Source: an uncultured Bacilli bacterium (GTDB lineage Bacteria; Bacillota_I; Bacilli_A; ML615J-28; CAG-313). From it: 6,807 bases of DNA. Position 1 is the stretch's first letter, and every line of letters starts with the position of its first letter. Position numbers and translations under genes: made by a program. The DNA lies in contig CAJGDR010000053.1 of the NCBI GenBank assembly GCA_904502205.1, positions 1 to 6,807 of the forward strand, written 5' to 3'. The notes under the pieces were generated by a model. That model was not told where the DNA came from, did no database searches, and worked only from the letters and a program-made list of their open reading frames with translations. Of this stretch, positions 1 through 5,497 are shown piece after piece.

Positions 1-321
1 GGTGGTCAACAACAAAGAGTTTTAATTGCAAGAGCCCTATGTTCAACTGAAAAAATATTATTTTTAGATGAACCATTTAAAGGACTTGATTATAATGCTT
101 CAAATCAATTATTTGAAATAATTTCACATATTAACAAAGAGTTTGGTGTAACAATTGTAATGATTACACACAATATTGAACTAGCTTTAAAATATATTAG
201 TAAAGTTGTATATTTAGAAATTGGTGATAGCTTTGTTGGAACACCAAAAGAATTTCTAGAAAGTACACATGCAAAAACATACATTGGAGGTGACGATCAT
301 GATGATCATTACCAACAGTAA
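1..321 (+). CDS. znuC: Metal-ion (zinc/manganese type) ABC transporter ATP-binding protein, 3' part
   Basis: This is the C-terminal 106 residues of an ABC ATPase that powers metal import. The reading frame is open from base 1 to a TAA at 319-321, so the Walker A half lies left of the window. Visible parts, in order, are the end of the ABC signature (GGQQQRV, residues 1-7 of the fragment), Walker B (ILFLDEP, 19-25), the D-loop (GLD, 28-30) and the switch histidine (ITHN, H57). Assignment to the ZnuC/MntB-type family rests mainly on the overlapping ABC-3 permease downstream; the metal itself is not fixed by the sequence. The protein ends in an acidic/His tail (GGDDHDDHYQQ) encoded across the next gene's ribosome binding site and start codon, giving a 23-base overlap and probable translational coupling. 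Any metal regulator box would lie outside the window. Confidence 0.9.
   Translation, partial: GGQQQRVLIARALCSTEKILFLDEPFKGLDYNASNQLFEIISHINKEFGVTIVMITHNIELALKYISKVVYLEIGDSFVGTPKEFLESTHAKTYIGGDDHDDHYQQ
286..292 (+). promoter_or_regulatory. Ribosome binding site that sets the permease start
   Basis: GGAGGTG lies 6 bases before ATG 299 and 9 bases before ATG 302. This rules against the longer reading from ATG 269, which would place the Shine-Dalgarno inside the gene. It is embedded in the last codons of the ATPase gene. Confidence 0.85.
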
Positions 322-1126
322 TTTTATTGATATTATTAAGTATATGAAAGTTCCACTAATTGTTGGATTATTATTATCAATTAGTGCTGGACTTTTAGGT
401 ATTGTTTTAGTTGTTAAAAAGTATTCAATGATTGGCGATGGTTTATCACATGTTGGATTTGGTTCAGTAGCAATTGCTTTAGCGCTTGGTCAAACACCAC
501 TATTGATTTCTATTCCAGTCGTTATGCTTGCAGCATATATATTACTAAGACTTGGTGAAAGTAAGAAAGTTAATGGAGATGCAGCGATAGCGTTAATATC
601 ATCTAGTGCTCTTGCAATTGGATATTTAGTTGGAAATTTAACAAATGGTTTTTCAACAGATATTAATAGTTATATGTTTGGTAGTATAACAACTGCAACT
701 ATTAATGATTTATATTATATTTTACCAATTACAATATGTATTATTGCTATTTATATTTTTATGTATAATAGAATATTTGCAGTAACATTTGATGAGGCTT
801 TTGCTAAAGCAACAGGAATGAATACAAGATTATATAGTATAATTTTTGCCCTAGCAACAGCAATTGTTGTTGTTGTAGGTATTAAAGTTATGGGAACATT
901 ATTAATTTCTAGTTTAATTATTTTCCCAGCCCTAACTTCAAAAAGATTATTTACAAACTTTAAACGTGTTGTAATATCTTCAGTAATTGTTGCATCGATT
1001 GCTTTTACAACAGCATTCTTCTTTTTCTCAGAATTTTCTTCAGCTGCTTCAATTGTTGTTGTAAACTTAGTATTATATATAATTTCAGTATTTGTATACT
1101 TAATTAAAAAGAAATTTATTAAATAA
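299..1126 (+). CDS. znuB: Metal ABC transporter permease (ABC-3 family, ZnuB-like)
   Basis: This is the membrane subunit that forms the channel for zinc, manganese or iron delivered by a binding lipoprotein. The 275-residue length from ATG 299 is normal for the ABC-3 family. It is almost wholly hydrophobic, with helices at roughly 18-40, 55-85, 94-113, 138-160, 177-215 (probably two), 224-246 and 250-270. Family landmarks are KKYSMIGDGLSHVGFG (40-55, the usual bulky-metal permease loop with the conserved D-x-x-S-H), DINSYMFGSI (121-130) and LLISSLIIFPALTSK (201-215), which matches the conserved Pro-Ala segment. The start is set by GGAGGTG at 286-292; ATG 302 is an equally spaced alternative. 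It overlaps the ATPase gene, and a strong hairpin directly follows its TAA, so it is the last gene of its operon. Family assignment is firm; zinc versus manganese is inference. Confidence 0.9.
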   Translation: MMIITNSNFIDIIKYMKVPLIVGLLLSISAGLLGIVLVVKKYSMIGDGLSHVGFGSVAIALALGQTPLLISIPVVMLAAYILLRLGESKKVNGDAAIALISSSALAIGYLVGNLTNGFSTDINSYMFGSITTATINDLYYILPITICIIAIYIFMYNRIFAVTFDEAFAKATGMNTRLYSIIFALATAIVVVVGIKVMGTLLISSLIIFPALTSKRLFTNFKRVVISSVIVASIAFTTAFFFFSEFSSAASIVVVNLVLYIISVFVYLIKKKFIK

Positions 1127-1129
1127 AAT

Positions 1130-1161
1130 AAAAAAGTGATTGTTAAACAATCACTTTTTTT
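1130..1161. terminator. Bidirectional intrinsic terminator
   Basis: A run of A (1130-1135) plus GTGATTGT (1136-1143) pairs with ACAATCAC (1147-1154) plus T's (1155-1160). This is a 14-bp stem with a 3-base TAA loop. The T-run on one strand ends the permease transcript. On the other strand the complement of the A-rich flank gives a T-rich tail that ends the convergent operon. The UGA stop of the minus-strand gene (1153-1151) lies inside the stem. Confidence 0.92.
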
Positions 1162-1867
1162 CATATACATAAGCTTTACCATCTTTATCAACAAATTCAA
1201 TAATACCTAAATGTCTAAAAGCTAAAATACAACTCGATAGTTTTCTGCCATTAAGTTTAGATACTTTCTTAAAATCATTAATTTTAAATTTCCCTAAATT
1301 ATCTGGTATTAAGACACTAAAGTCACTTGGTTTATTAATATCAATAATATCAAGAATATTTTTTGGATATTGATCGATTCTTGTATTTTTAACTCTTTTA
1401 TATTTGTCAAGCCTTGTTGTTTGAAATTCATCACCTTCAATTAAGATGATTTTAAATGAAAGATTAGAGTTAAATAAATAATCTTTAATTTTGTAAAGTT
1501 CAAATCCAATGGAAATAGGACTAATCTTTTTTGGTGATTTCCTACAAGATATTATAACACCTTCATCATTAACTTTATAAATAGTTTTGTTTGTCATGAT
1601 TGGATAAACAATTGTTACTGGATATAAATCTAATAAATAATCAAGTTTTTTTCGCATCTTATCAAAGCTTTGTGTTTGTATTTCATAAACATGATTATTA
1701 CAAAATATATCAACAATATGGTTACCAAGTTTTATTTCATGACAATTTGAGTCACTACATAAATAATATTTCAAAAATTGATGAATTGTTTTTTCTTGTT
1801 TAGTTCCAATACTTTCTTTTGTTGTATCTTTTTTAATTTGATCAAAAACGTCTTTTAAATTAGGCAT
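1151..1867 (-). CDS. Uncharacterised protein: PD-(D/E)XK nuclease-like domain plus C-terminal winged helix
   Basis: I do not recognise this 238-residue soluble protein as a named family, but its architecture is suggestive. Residues 21-90 read like a restriction-endonuclease fold: a helix with E25 and H29 (QEKTIHQFLKYYL), then strands EIKLGNHIVDIF (44-55, D53) and HVYEIQT (59-65, E62, Q64), then a helix (KMRKKLDYLLDLY) and strand VTIVYPI (84-90). D53...E62-x-Q64 would be the D...E-x-K/Q catalytic signature, with Gln in place of Lys. Residues about 194-238 (FKINDFKKVSKLNGRKLSSC then LGIIEFVDKDGKAYVYE) look like a winged helix-turn-helix. The middle is Lys-rich. There is no signal peptide or membrane segment. 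Its ATG overlaps the last 8 bases of the TSCPD gene and has only a weak Shine-Dalgarno (AGAAG), so translation probably depends on its partner. It ends with UGA in the shared terminator. Fold assignment is inference from pattern only. Confidence 0.8.
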   Translation of the reverse strand: MPNLKDVFDQIKKDTTKESIGTKQEKTIHQFLKYYLCSDSNCHEIKLGNHIVDIFCNNHVYEIQTQSFDKMRKKLDYLLDLYPVTIVYPIMTNKTIYKVNDEGVIISCRKSPKKISPISIGFELYKIKDYLFNSNLSFKIILIEGDEFQTTRLDKYKRVKNTRIDQYPKNILDIIDINKPSDFSVLIPDNLGKFKINDFKKVSKLNGRKLSSCILAFRHLGIIEFVDKDGKAYVYEKK

Positions 1868-2117
1868 TAAGAGCTTCTAATAAGGCTTTAGATAATTGGT
1901 CAGCGCAGCTTGTTGGACGCATTCCACAAGTGTTGCCGGCTAAAATGTTTTTAATGCTTTCAGCATCTTGACCTTCACAAAGTCTTGCAATAGCTTTAAG
2001 ATTACCATTACATCCACCCATAAAAGTTAAGTTATGAATTTTGTTGTTTTCGTCAAGATCAAAGTTAATTTTTTTAGTACATACCATTGGTGATGGTGTA
2101 AATTCAATGTGTTTCAT
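1860..2117 (-). CDS. TSCPD domain-containing protein (TIGR03905-like, four-cysteine family)
   Basis: A small soluble protein of 85 residues, the usual size for the TIGR03905 family of free-standing TSCPD domains; the same domain occurs at the C-terminus of some B12-dependent ribonucleotide reductases. The four family cysteines are present: C13 (MVCTKKI), C36 (GGCNGN), and C64 and C71 in CGMRPTSCADQL, where the name-giving TSCPD reads TSCAD. A fifth cysteine, C47, is extra. The cysteine spacing suggests metal or Fe-S binding, but no biochemical function is established. It is first in a two-gene minus-strand operon: AAAGGAG (2130-2124) precedes ATG 2117, and a sigma-A promoter lies just upstream. 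Its stop codon overlaps the start of the nuclease-like gene. It is divergent from the cysteine desulfurase and shares a promoter element with it. Confidence 0.93.
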   Translation of the reverse strand: MKHIEFTPSPMVCTKKINFDLDENNKIHNLTFMGGCNGNLKAIARLCEGQDAESIKNILAGNTCGMRPTSCADQLSKALLEALNA

Positions 2118-2146
2118 AATAATCTCCTTTTTTAAATTCTACATAC

Positions 2147-2175
2147 ATTATACATTTTTTTAATTTTCTTTGCAA
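2147..2175 (-). promoter_or_regulatory. Sigma-A promoter for the TSCPD/nuclease-like operon
   Basis: Read on the minus strand: -35 TTGCAA (2175-2170), a 17-base spacer, and a perfect -10 TATAAT (2152-2147). Transcription should begin near 2140, giving a leader of about 20 bases that carries the Shine-Dalgarno at 2130-2124. The -35 hexamer is self-complementary and also serves the divergent plus-strand promoter. Confidence 0.82.
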
Positions 2176-2198
2176 AAAGTTTGCTTTTTAGATATAAT
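2170..2198 (+). promoter_or_regulatory. Sigma-A promoter for the cysteine desulfurase-thiI operon
   Basis: -35 TTGCAA (2170-2175), a 17-base spacer (2176-2192) and a perfect -10 TATAAT (2193-2198). The predicted start near 2205 leaves a leader of only about 15 bases, in which AGAGGTG (2207-2213) is the ribosome binding site. It shares its -35 with the divergent promoter. The inverted repeat GCAAA/TTTGC (2172-2176 and 2180-2184) overlaps it and could be an operator, or chance in AT-rich DNA. Confidence 0.82.
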
Positions 2199-2206
2199 AA
2201 TATACT

Positions 2207-2213
2207 AGAGGTG
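2207..2213 (+). promoter_or_regulatory. Ribosome binding site that sets a UUG start
   Basis: AGAGGTG is followed after 6 bases by TTG at 2220. This selects UUG 2220 over the upstream in-frame TTG 2181, which lies inside the promoter before the expected transcription start. Confidence 0.82.
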
Positions 2214-2219
2214 ATTACA

Positions 2220-3350
2220 TTGATTTACTTAGATTCAACTGCTACAACTAAACCAAACGAAGAAGTTATCAAAACTTATCAAAAAGTTTTAACAGATTTT
2301 TGGTATAATCCAAGTAGTCCATATACACTTGGTATGAAAGCAAATAATTTATTTCAAGATTCGATTAATCATATTAAGCGATTAATTGAAACACCAAATC
2401 ATAATATTGTTTTTACAGGTTCTGCAACTATTGCTAATAATCTTGCAATATTTGGAATAACTAATAATTACCAAAATAAACAAATGAAAATAATCACTTC
2501 AAAAATTGAACATCCATCTGTTTTAAATCCATTTAAAAGTTTGGAAGAAAAAGGATTCAATGTTGTTTATTTAGATGTTGATAAAAATGGAATAATAAAT
2601 ATAGATGAATTAAAAAAAGAAATTAATCAAGATACAATACTTGTTTCCATTATGTGGGTTAATAACATTATAGGAACTGTTGAACCAATTGAAGACGTAA
2701 TTGAAATTGTTAAAAAATATCCAAGATGTAAATTACATGTAGATTTAGTTCAAGGTTTTACCAAAATTAATCCAAAGTTTAAATTTAGTGAAATTGATTT
2801 GTTCACTGCTAGTATGCACAAAATTGAAGGATTAAAAGGTTGTGGAATATTAGGATTTAAAGAAAATATTAAATTAGGTAATCATTTAGTAGGCTCAAGT
2901 CAACAACTTGGTATTAACCCAGGAACAATCGATTTAGCTAATGCGGTATGTGCAGCAAAAGCAATTCGATTATCACTTGAATCATCACTTGATAGTTATA
3001 ATAAAGTAACAAAGTTAAATAGTTATTTAAGATCTAAATTAAAAAACATTGATGGAATATATATAAATAGTCCAGTTGAAAATGTATCACCATACATAAT
3101 AAACATTAGTATACCAAAATATAATGCAGAAACTGTTATGCATTATTTAGAACAAAAAGAGATATATGTTGCTGTTGGTTCTGCTTGTAACTCAAAAAAT
3201 AAAAAACCTGAAAATACAGTTTTAGCAGTAACAAAAGATGAATTACTTGCAACAACATCAATTAGAATTAGTTTATCAAAGTATATTACAACACTTGATT
3301 TAGATATATTTGTAAATGAACTAAAGAATTTTATAAATAGTAGGAGTTAA
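2220..3350 (+). CDS. Cysteine desulfurase (NifS/IscS family, NifZ-like, ThiI partner)
   Basis: A PLP enzyme that removes sulfur from L-cysteine, giving alanine and an enzyme persulfide. It has 376 residues from the UUG at 2220, beginning MIYLDSTATT like typical family members (MIYLDNAATT). Key residues are present: H98 (SKIEHPS, stacks on PLP), D175 and Q178 (HVDLVQ), the PLP-binding lysine K201 (SMHKIEGLKG), the persulfide cysteine C323 (VGSACNSK) and a C-terminal SIRISLS. Two motifs deviate from the usual form: FTGSATIANN (65-74), where most members have SGATEANN with a Glu after the Thr, and VGSSQQLGINPGTID (224-238), where GGGQE..RSGT is usual. The short active-site loop is of the group II (NifS/NifZ) type. 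It lies one base upstream of thiI, as nifZ does in Bacillus subtilis, so tRNA thiolation rather than general Fe-S assembly is the likely job. Confidence 0.93.
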   Translation: MIYLDSTATTKPNEEVIKTYQKVLTDFWYNPSSPYTLGMKANNLFQDSINHIKRLIETPNHNIVFTGSATIANNLAIFGITNNYQNKQMKIITSKIEHPSVLNPFKSLEEKGFNVVYLDVDKNGIINIDELKKEINQDTILVSIMWVNNIIGTVEPIEDVIEIVKKYPRCKLHVDLVQGFTKINPKFKFSEIDLFTASMHKIEGLKGCGILGFKENIKLGNHLVGSSQQLGINPGTIDLANAVCAAKAIRLSLESSLDSYNKVTKLNSYLRSKLKNIDGIYINSPVENVSPYIINISIPKYNAETVMHYLEQKEIYVAVGSACNSKNKKPENTVLAVTKDELLATTSIRISLSKYITTLDLDIFVNELKNFINSRS

Positions 3351-3351
3351 C

Positions 3352-4569
3352 ATGTACGATCATATTTTAATTAGATACGGAGAACTTAGTTTAAAGAAAT
3401 CAAACCGTAATCAATTTATCAAAACTATTACAACACATATAAAGAATGCTTTAAAAAAATATGAACAACTTTCATATGAAAGTCGCGGAATGAGATTTTA
3501 TATTATTTTAAATGGTGAAAACCCAGATAATATTATTCCAGTATTAAAAAATATACCTGGACTTTATTCTTTTAGTTTAGTAGCAAGATGTGAATCGGTA
3601 TTAGATGAAATTAAAAGTCTCGCTGTTAAAGTTTTAAAAGAAGAAGATTTAGAAAACAAAACAATTAAAGTTGAAACTAATAGAGCAAATAAATCATTTA
3701 CTTTATCATCTTTAGAAATATCAAAAGAAGTATCACGTGAACTATTTAGAACAATTCCAAATTTAAAAGCTAATGTTCATAATCCAGATATTTTAGTAAA
3801 TATTGATGTTAGAGATGAAGGTACATTTATTTTTACAAAGATTTATTATGGGATGGGTGGACTTCCAAGTGGATCTTTAGGACGTGCTATGCTTATGATA
3901 AGCGGTGGAATTGACAGTATTGTTTCTGGAATTGAGGCCATTAAAAAAGGTATGGATGTAGAAGCAATTCACTATGCATCTCCTCCATATACAAGTGATA
4001 TGGCTTTACAAAAAGTTGTTGATTTATTAGAAGTTGCTGCACACTATAAACATGACCAAAAGATTTTACTTCATGTTGTTCCATTTACTAAAATTCAAGA
4101 AGCAATTTATAAAAATGTCAGAGATGATTACGGCATTACTATTATGCGTAGAATGATGTATAGAATTGCTGAACGTGTTGCTGAACGTCAAAAATCTTTA
4201 GTCTTAGTTAATGGTGAAAACTTAGGACAAGTAGCAAGCCAAACATTAGAAAGTGTTAAAGTAATTAATCAAGTTACAAATATACCAGTTATTAGACCAC
4301 TAGCAACACTTGATAAAAGTGATATTATTGAAAAAGCAAGAGAGTTTGGAACATATGATATTTCAATTAGACCATATGAAGATTGTTGTACAGTTTTTGT
4401 TCCAAAACACCCTCAAATAAAACCAAAACTAGATACTGCAATCGAACTAGAAAATACATTTGATTTTGAATCTTTAATTGAAGAAGCAATTCAAAACATT
4501 GAACATATTGTTGTTCGAGCTGATGTTGGATACCAAGTAATTAAAACAGAAACTGAAGATTTATTTTAA
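3352..4569 (+). CDS. thiI: tRNA 4-thiouridine synthase ThiI (rhodanese-less form)
   Basis: This cytoplasmic enzyme activates U8 of tRNA with ATP and inserts sulfur to make 4-thiouridine; in some bacteria it also serves thiazole synthesis. The 405 residues comprise an N-terminal ferredoxin-like region (about 1-75), a THUMP domain (about 76-165) and a PP-loop ATPase domain with SGGIDS at 184-189. GMGGLPSGSLGR (167-178) leads into it. The Pro that usually follows SGGIDS is Ile here. C345/C346 in PYEDCCTVFVPKHP match the catalytic cysteine region. The protein ends near residue 405 without the rhodanese domain of enterobacterial ThiI, as in Bacillus, so the adjacent desulfurase probably passes persulfide directly. 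The start ATG 3352 has TAGGAG (3341-3346) inside the end of the upstream gene, indicating one operon with coupled translation. No clear hairpin follows it. Confidence 0.96.
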   Translation: MYDHILIRYGELSLKKSNRNQFIKTITTHIKNALKKYEQLSYESRGMRFYIILNGENPDNIIPVLKNIPGLYSFSLVARCESVLDEIKSLAVKVLKEEDLENKTIKVETNRANKSFTLSSLEISKEVSRELFRTIPNLKANVHNPDILVNIDVRDEGTFIFTKIYYGMGGLPSGSLGRAMLMISGGIDSIVSGIEAIKKGMDVEAIHYASPPYTSDMALQKVVDLLEVAAHYKHDQKILLHVVPFTKIQEAIYKNVRDDYGITIMRRMMYRIAERVAERQKSLVLVNGENLGQVASQTLESVKVINQVTNIPVIRPLATLDKSDIIEKAREFGTYDISIRPYEDCCTVFVPKHPQIKPKLDTAIELENTFDFESLIEEAIQNIEHIVVRADVGYQVIKTETEDLF

Positions 4570-4595
4570 TTGGTAAAAATTACAAAAAATAATAT

Positions 4596-4624
4596 TCATA
4601 AAACTTACCTACTTGCAAATAATA
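4596..4624 (+). promoter_or_regulatory. Possible forespore (sigma-G/F-like) promoter for the spore protein gene
   Basis: TCATA (4596-4600) resembles the GYATA -35 of sigma-G promoters. After 17 bases, AATAATA (4618-4624) matches CATAMTA at six of seven positions. Predicted start about 4631, just ahead of the Shine-Dalgarno at 4633. No good sigma-A promoter was seen in 4570-4632. The AT-rich context makes chance matches easy, so this is a moderate call based partly on the gene's known regulation in other spore formers. Confidence 0.4.
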
Positions 4625-4632
4625 AATTTGAC

Positions 4633-4640
4633 AGGAGGTG
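4633..4640 (+). promoter_or_regulatory. Strong ribosome binding site that sets the spore protein start
   Basis: AGGAGGTG, close to the ideal anti-16S complement, lies 6 bases before ATG 4647. The alternative GTG at 4638 lies inside this site and is rejected. The strong site suits a protein made in very large amounts late in sporulation. Confidence 0.88.
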
Positions 4641-4646
4641 CGAATC

Positions 4647-4844
4647 ATGAATAGTACAACTTCAAAAAATAGATCAAATGCTAATAACCAACAAAACCAA
4701 GCATCTGGTATGAAGTATGAAATTGCTAACGAATTAGGCGTTAACTTAGGTCCAGACGCAACTGCTCGTGAAAACGGTACAGTTGGTGGCGAAATGACAA
4801 AACGTTTAGTTTCTATGGCTAAATCTAACTTAAATTCAAAATAG
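4647..4844 (+). CDS. Alpha/beta-type small acid-soluble spore protein (SASP)
   Basis: A 65-residue DNA-binding protein that coats the chromosome in the forespore, shifts DNA towards an A-like form and protects it from UV and other damage; it is degraded on germination as an amino-acid source. The family core is nearly ideal: [14 protein letters not shown] (22-35), then PDATARENG (36-44) and [14 protein letters not shown] (45-58). The germination protease GPR should cut at KYE|IAN (after E25). The N-terminus is short and rich in Asn, Gln and Ser, as is common. Length is within the usual 60-75. The gene stands alone between a possible forespore promoter and a strong terminator. Its presence is the best evidence that the organism makes endospores. 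Confidence 0.96.
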   Translation: MNSTTSKNRSNANNQQNQASGMKYEIANELGVNLGPDATARENGTVGGEMTKRLVSMAKSNLNSK

Positions 4845-4856
4845 TTAATATTAATT

Positions 4857-4886
4857 AAAAAAGTACTTGTTCAAAGTACTTTTTTT
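4857..4886 (+). terminator. Intrinsic terminator after the spore protein gene
   Basis: AAAAAAGTACTT (4857-4868) pairs with AAGTACTTTTTT (4874-4885) around a GTTCA loop. This gives a 12-bp stem followed by a T-run reaching 4886. It isolates the spore gene from the next operon, whose -35 begins two bases later. Confidence 0.93.
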
Positions 4887-4887
4887 C

Positions 4888-4916
4888 TTTACAAATAAAT
4901 AATTTTGTGTTATTAT
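4888..4916 (+). promoter_or_regulatory. Sigma-A promoter of the membrane protein-methyltransferase operon
   Basis: TTTACA (4888-4893), 17-base spacer, TATTAT (4911-4916): five of six consensus bases in each box with ideal spacing. It starts immediately after the T-run of the preceding terminator. Transcription should begin near 4923, just ahead of AAGGAG (4929-4934) and ATG 4942. Confidence 0.72.
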
Positions 4917-4941
4917 AAGTAAGATATTAAGGAGAAATTAT

Positions 4942-5496
4942 ATGGAAAATCAAGAACTTGAAATGAATCGCTTACTTGAAGTTGAAGAAAAATTATCAGA
5001 ATTTAATAATTTAATTATTGAAAATGATCCAGTTTCTTTAACAGAAGAATTTAATAAAGAATATCGTGAACTACAAAATGAGTATGAATATTTAAGAAGT
5101 TTAATTAAAAAAGAAAAAGCACCAAAAGGAGAAAACTTTTTTAATAAAGTTTCAATGTGGTTATTTTTCTATTTCTTAGTTATGTTTATGTTAGTATTCC
5201 CATTAACAATATATTTAATTGGTAATGAAGCTACTCTTGCCATGTTAGCAAAAATAACTGAATTAATACAAAATGGAAAAGCATATACGACATTACAAAT
5301 TCAAACATTAGTTATAATTGGCTTTTTAATTTATCCAATTTCACTTACAATTATTAATGCGTTAGTTAGTTTAATATTTGTTCGTTCTAAAGAAAATAAA
5401 AAAGTATATTTTGTTTGGAATTGTATTTTTGCCGGACTTCTTTTAATTGGATTAATTTGGGGATCAATAGATTTTATTTTACCGGTGTTTAAATAA
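4942..5496 (+). CDS. Hypothetical membrane protein with N-terminal coiled coil and three TM helices
   Basis: I do not recognise a family. The 184-residue protein begins with a charged, Glu/Leu-rich helical stretch (1-58) with heptad-like spacing (LLEVEEKLSEFNNL, then EFNKEYRELQNEYEYLRSL), likely a cytoplasmic coiled coil. Three hydrophobic helices follow, at about 71-93, 121-147 and 155-180. The loop 94-120 is amphipathic; the second loop is short and basic (RSKENKK). By the positive-inside rule the N-terminus and second loop face the cytoplasm. There is no signal peptide or catalytic motif. AAGGAG (4929-4934) sits 7 bases before the ATG. It is first in an operon and only one base separates it from the RNA methyltransferase gene, a pairing that does not itself reveal a role. 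Confidence 0.85.
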   Translation: MENQELEMNRLLEVEEKLSEFNNLIIENDPVSLTEEFNKEYRELQNEYEYLRSLIKKEKAPKGENFFNKVSMWLFFYFLVMFMLVFPLTIYLIGNEATLAMLAKITELIQNGKAYTTLQIQTLVIIGFLIYPISLTIINALVSLIFVRSKENKKVYFVWNCIFAGLLLIGLIWGSIDFILPVFK

Positions 5497-5497
5497 T

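Noticed and set aside
269..298. Ten-residue extension of the permease from ATG 269
   Set aside because: It would include the GGAGGTG ribosome binding site as coding sequence; ATG 299 is ideally spaced.
751..1200. Minus-strand open frame of 149 codons across the permease gene
   Set aside because: It is the complement of a well-conserved ABC-3 permease, runs through the terminator and overlaps the real minus-strand gene in another frame.
1600..1803. Plus-strand open frame of 67 codons inside the nuclease-like gene
   Set aside because: No ribosome binding site or family similarity. It is antisense to a longer gene with operon context.
2172..2184. GCAAA-AAG-TTTGC inverted repeat as a defined operator or a terminator
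   Set aside because: Arms are only five bases and the region is A/T-rich; it sits in a promoter, so a terminator is unlikely and an operator is unproven. Noted within the promoter entry only.
2181..2219. N-terminal extension of the cysteine desulfurase from TTG 2181
   Set aside because: The segment contains the -10 box and Shine-Dalgarno and precedes the predicted transcript start. Family members begin MIYLD, matching TTG 2220.
4638..4646. Spore protein start at GTG 4638
   Set aside because: The GTG is part of the AGGAGGTG site itself; ATG 4647 follows at the right distance.
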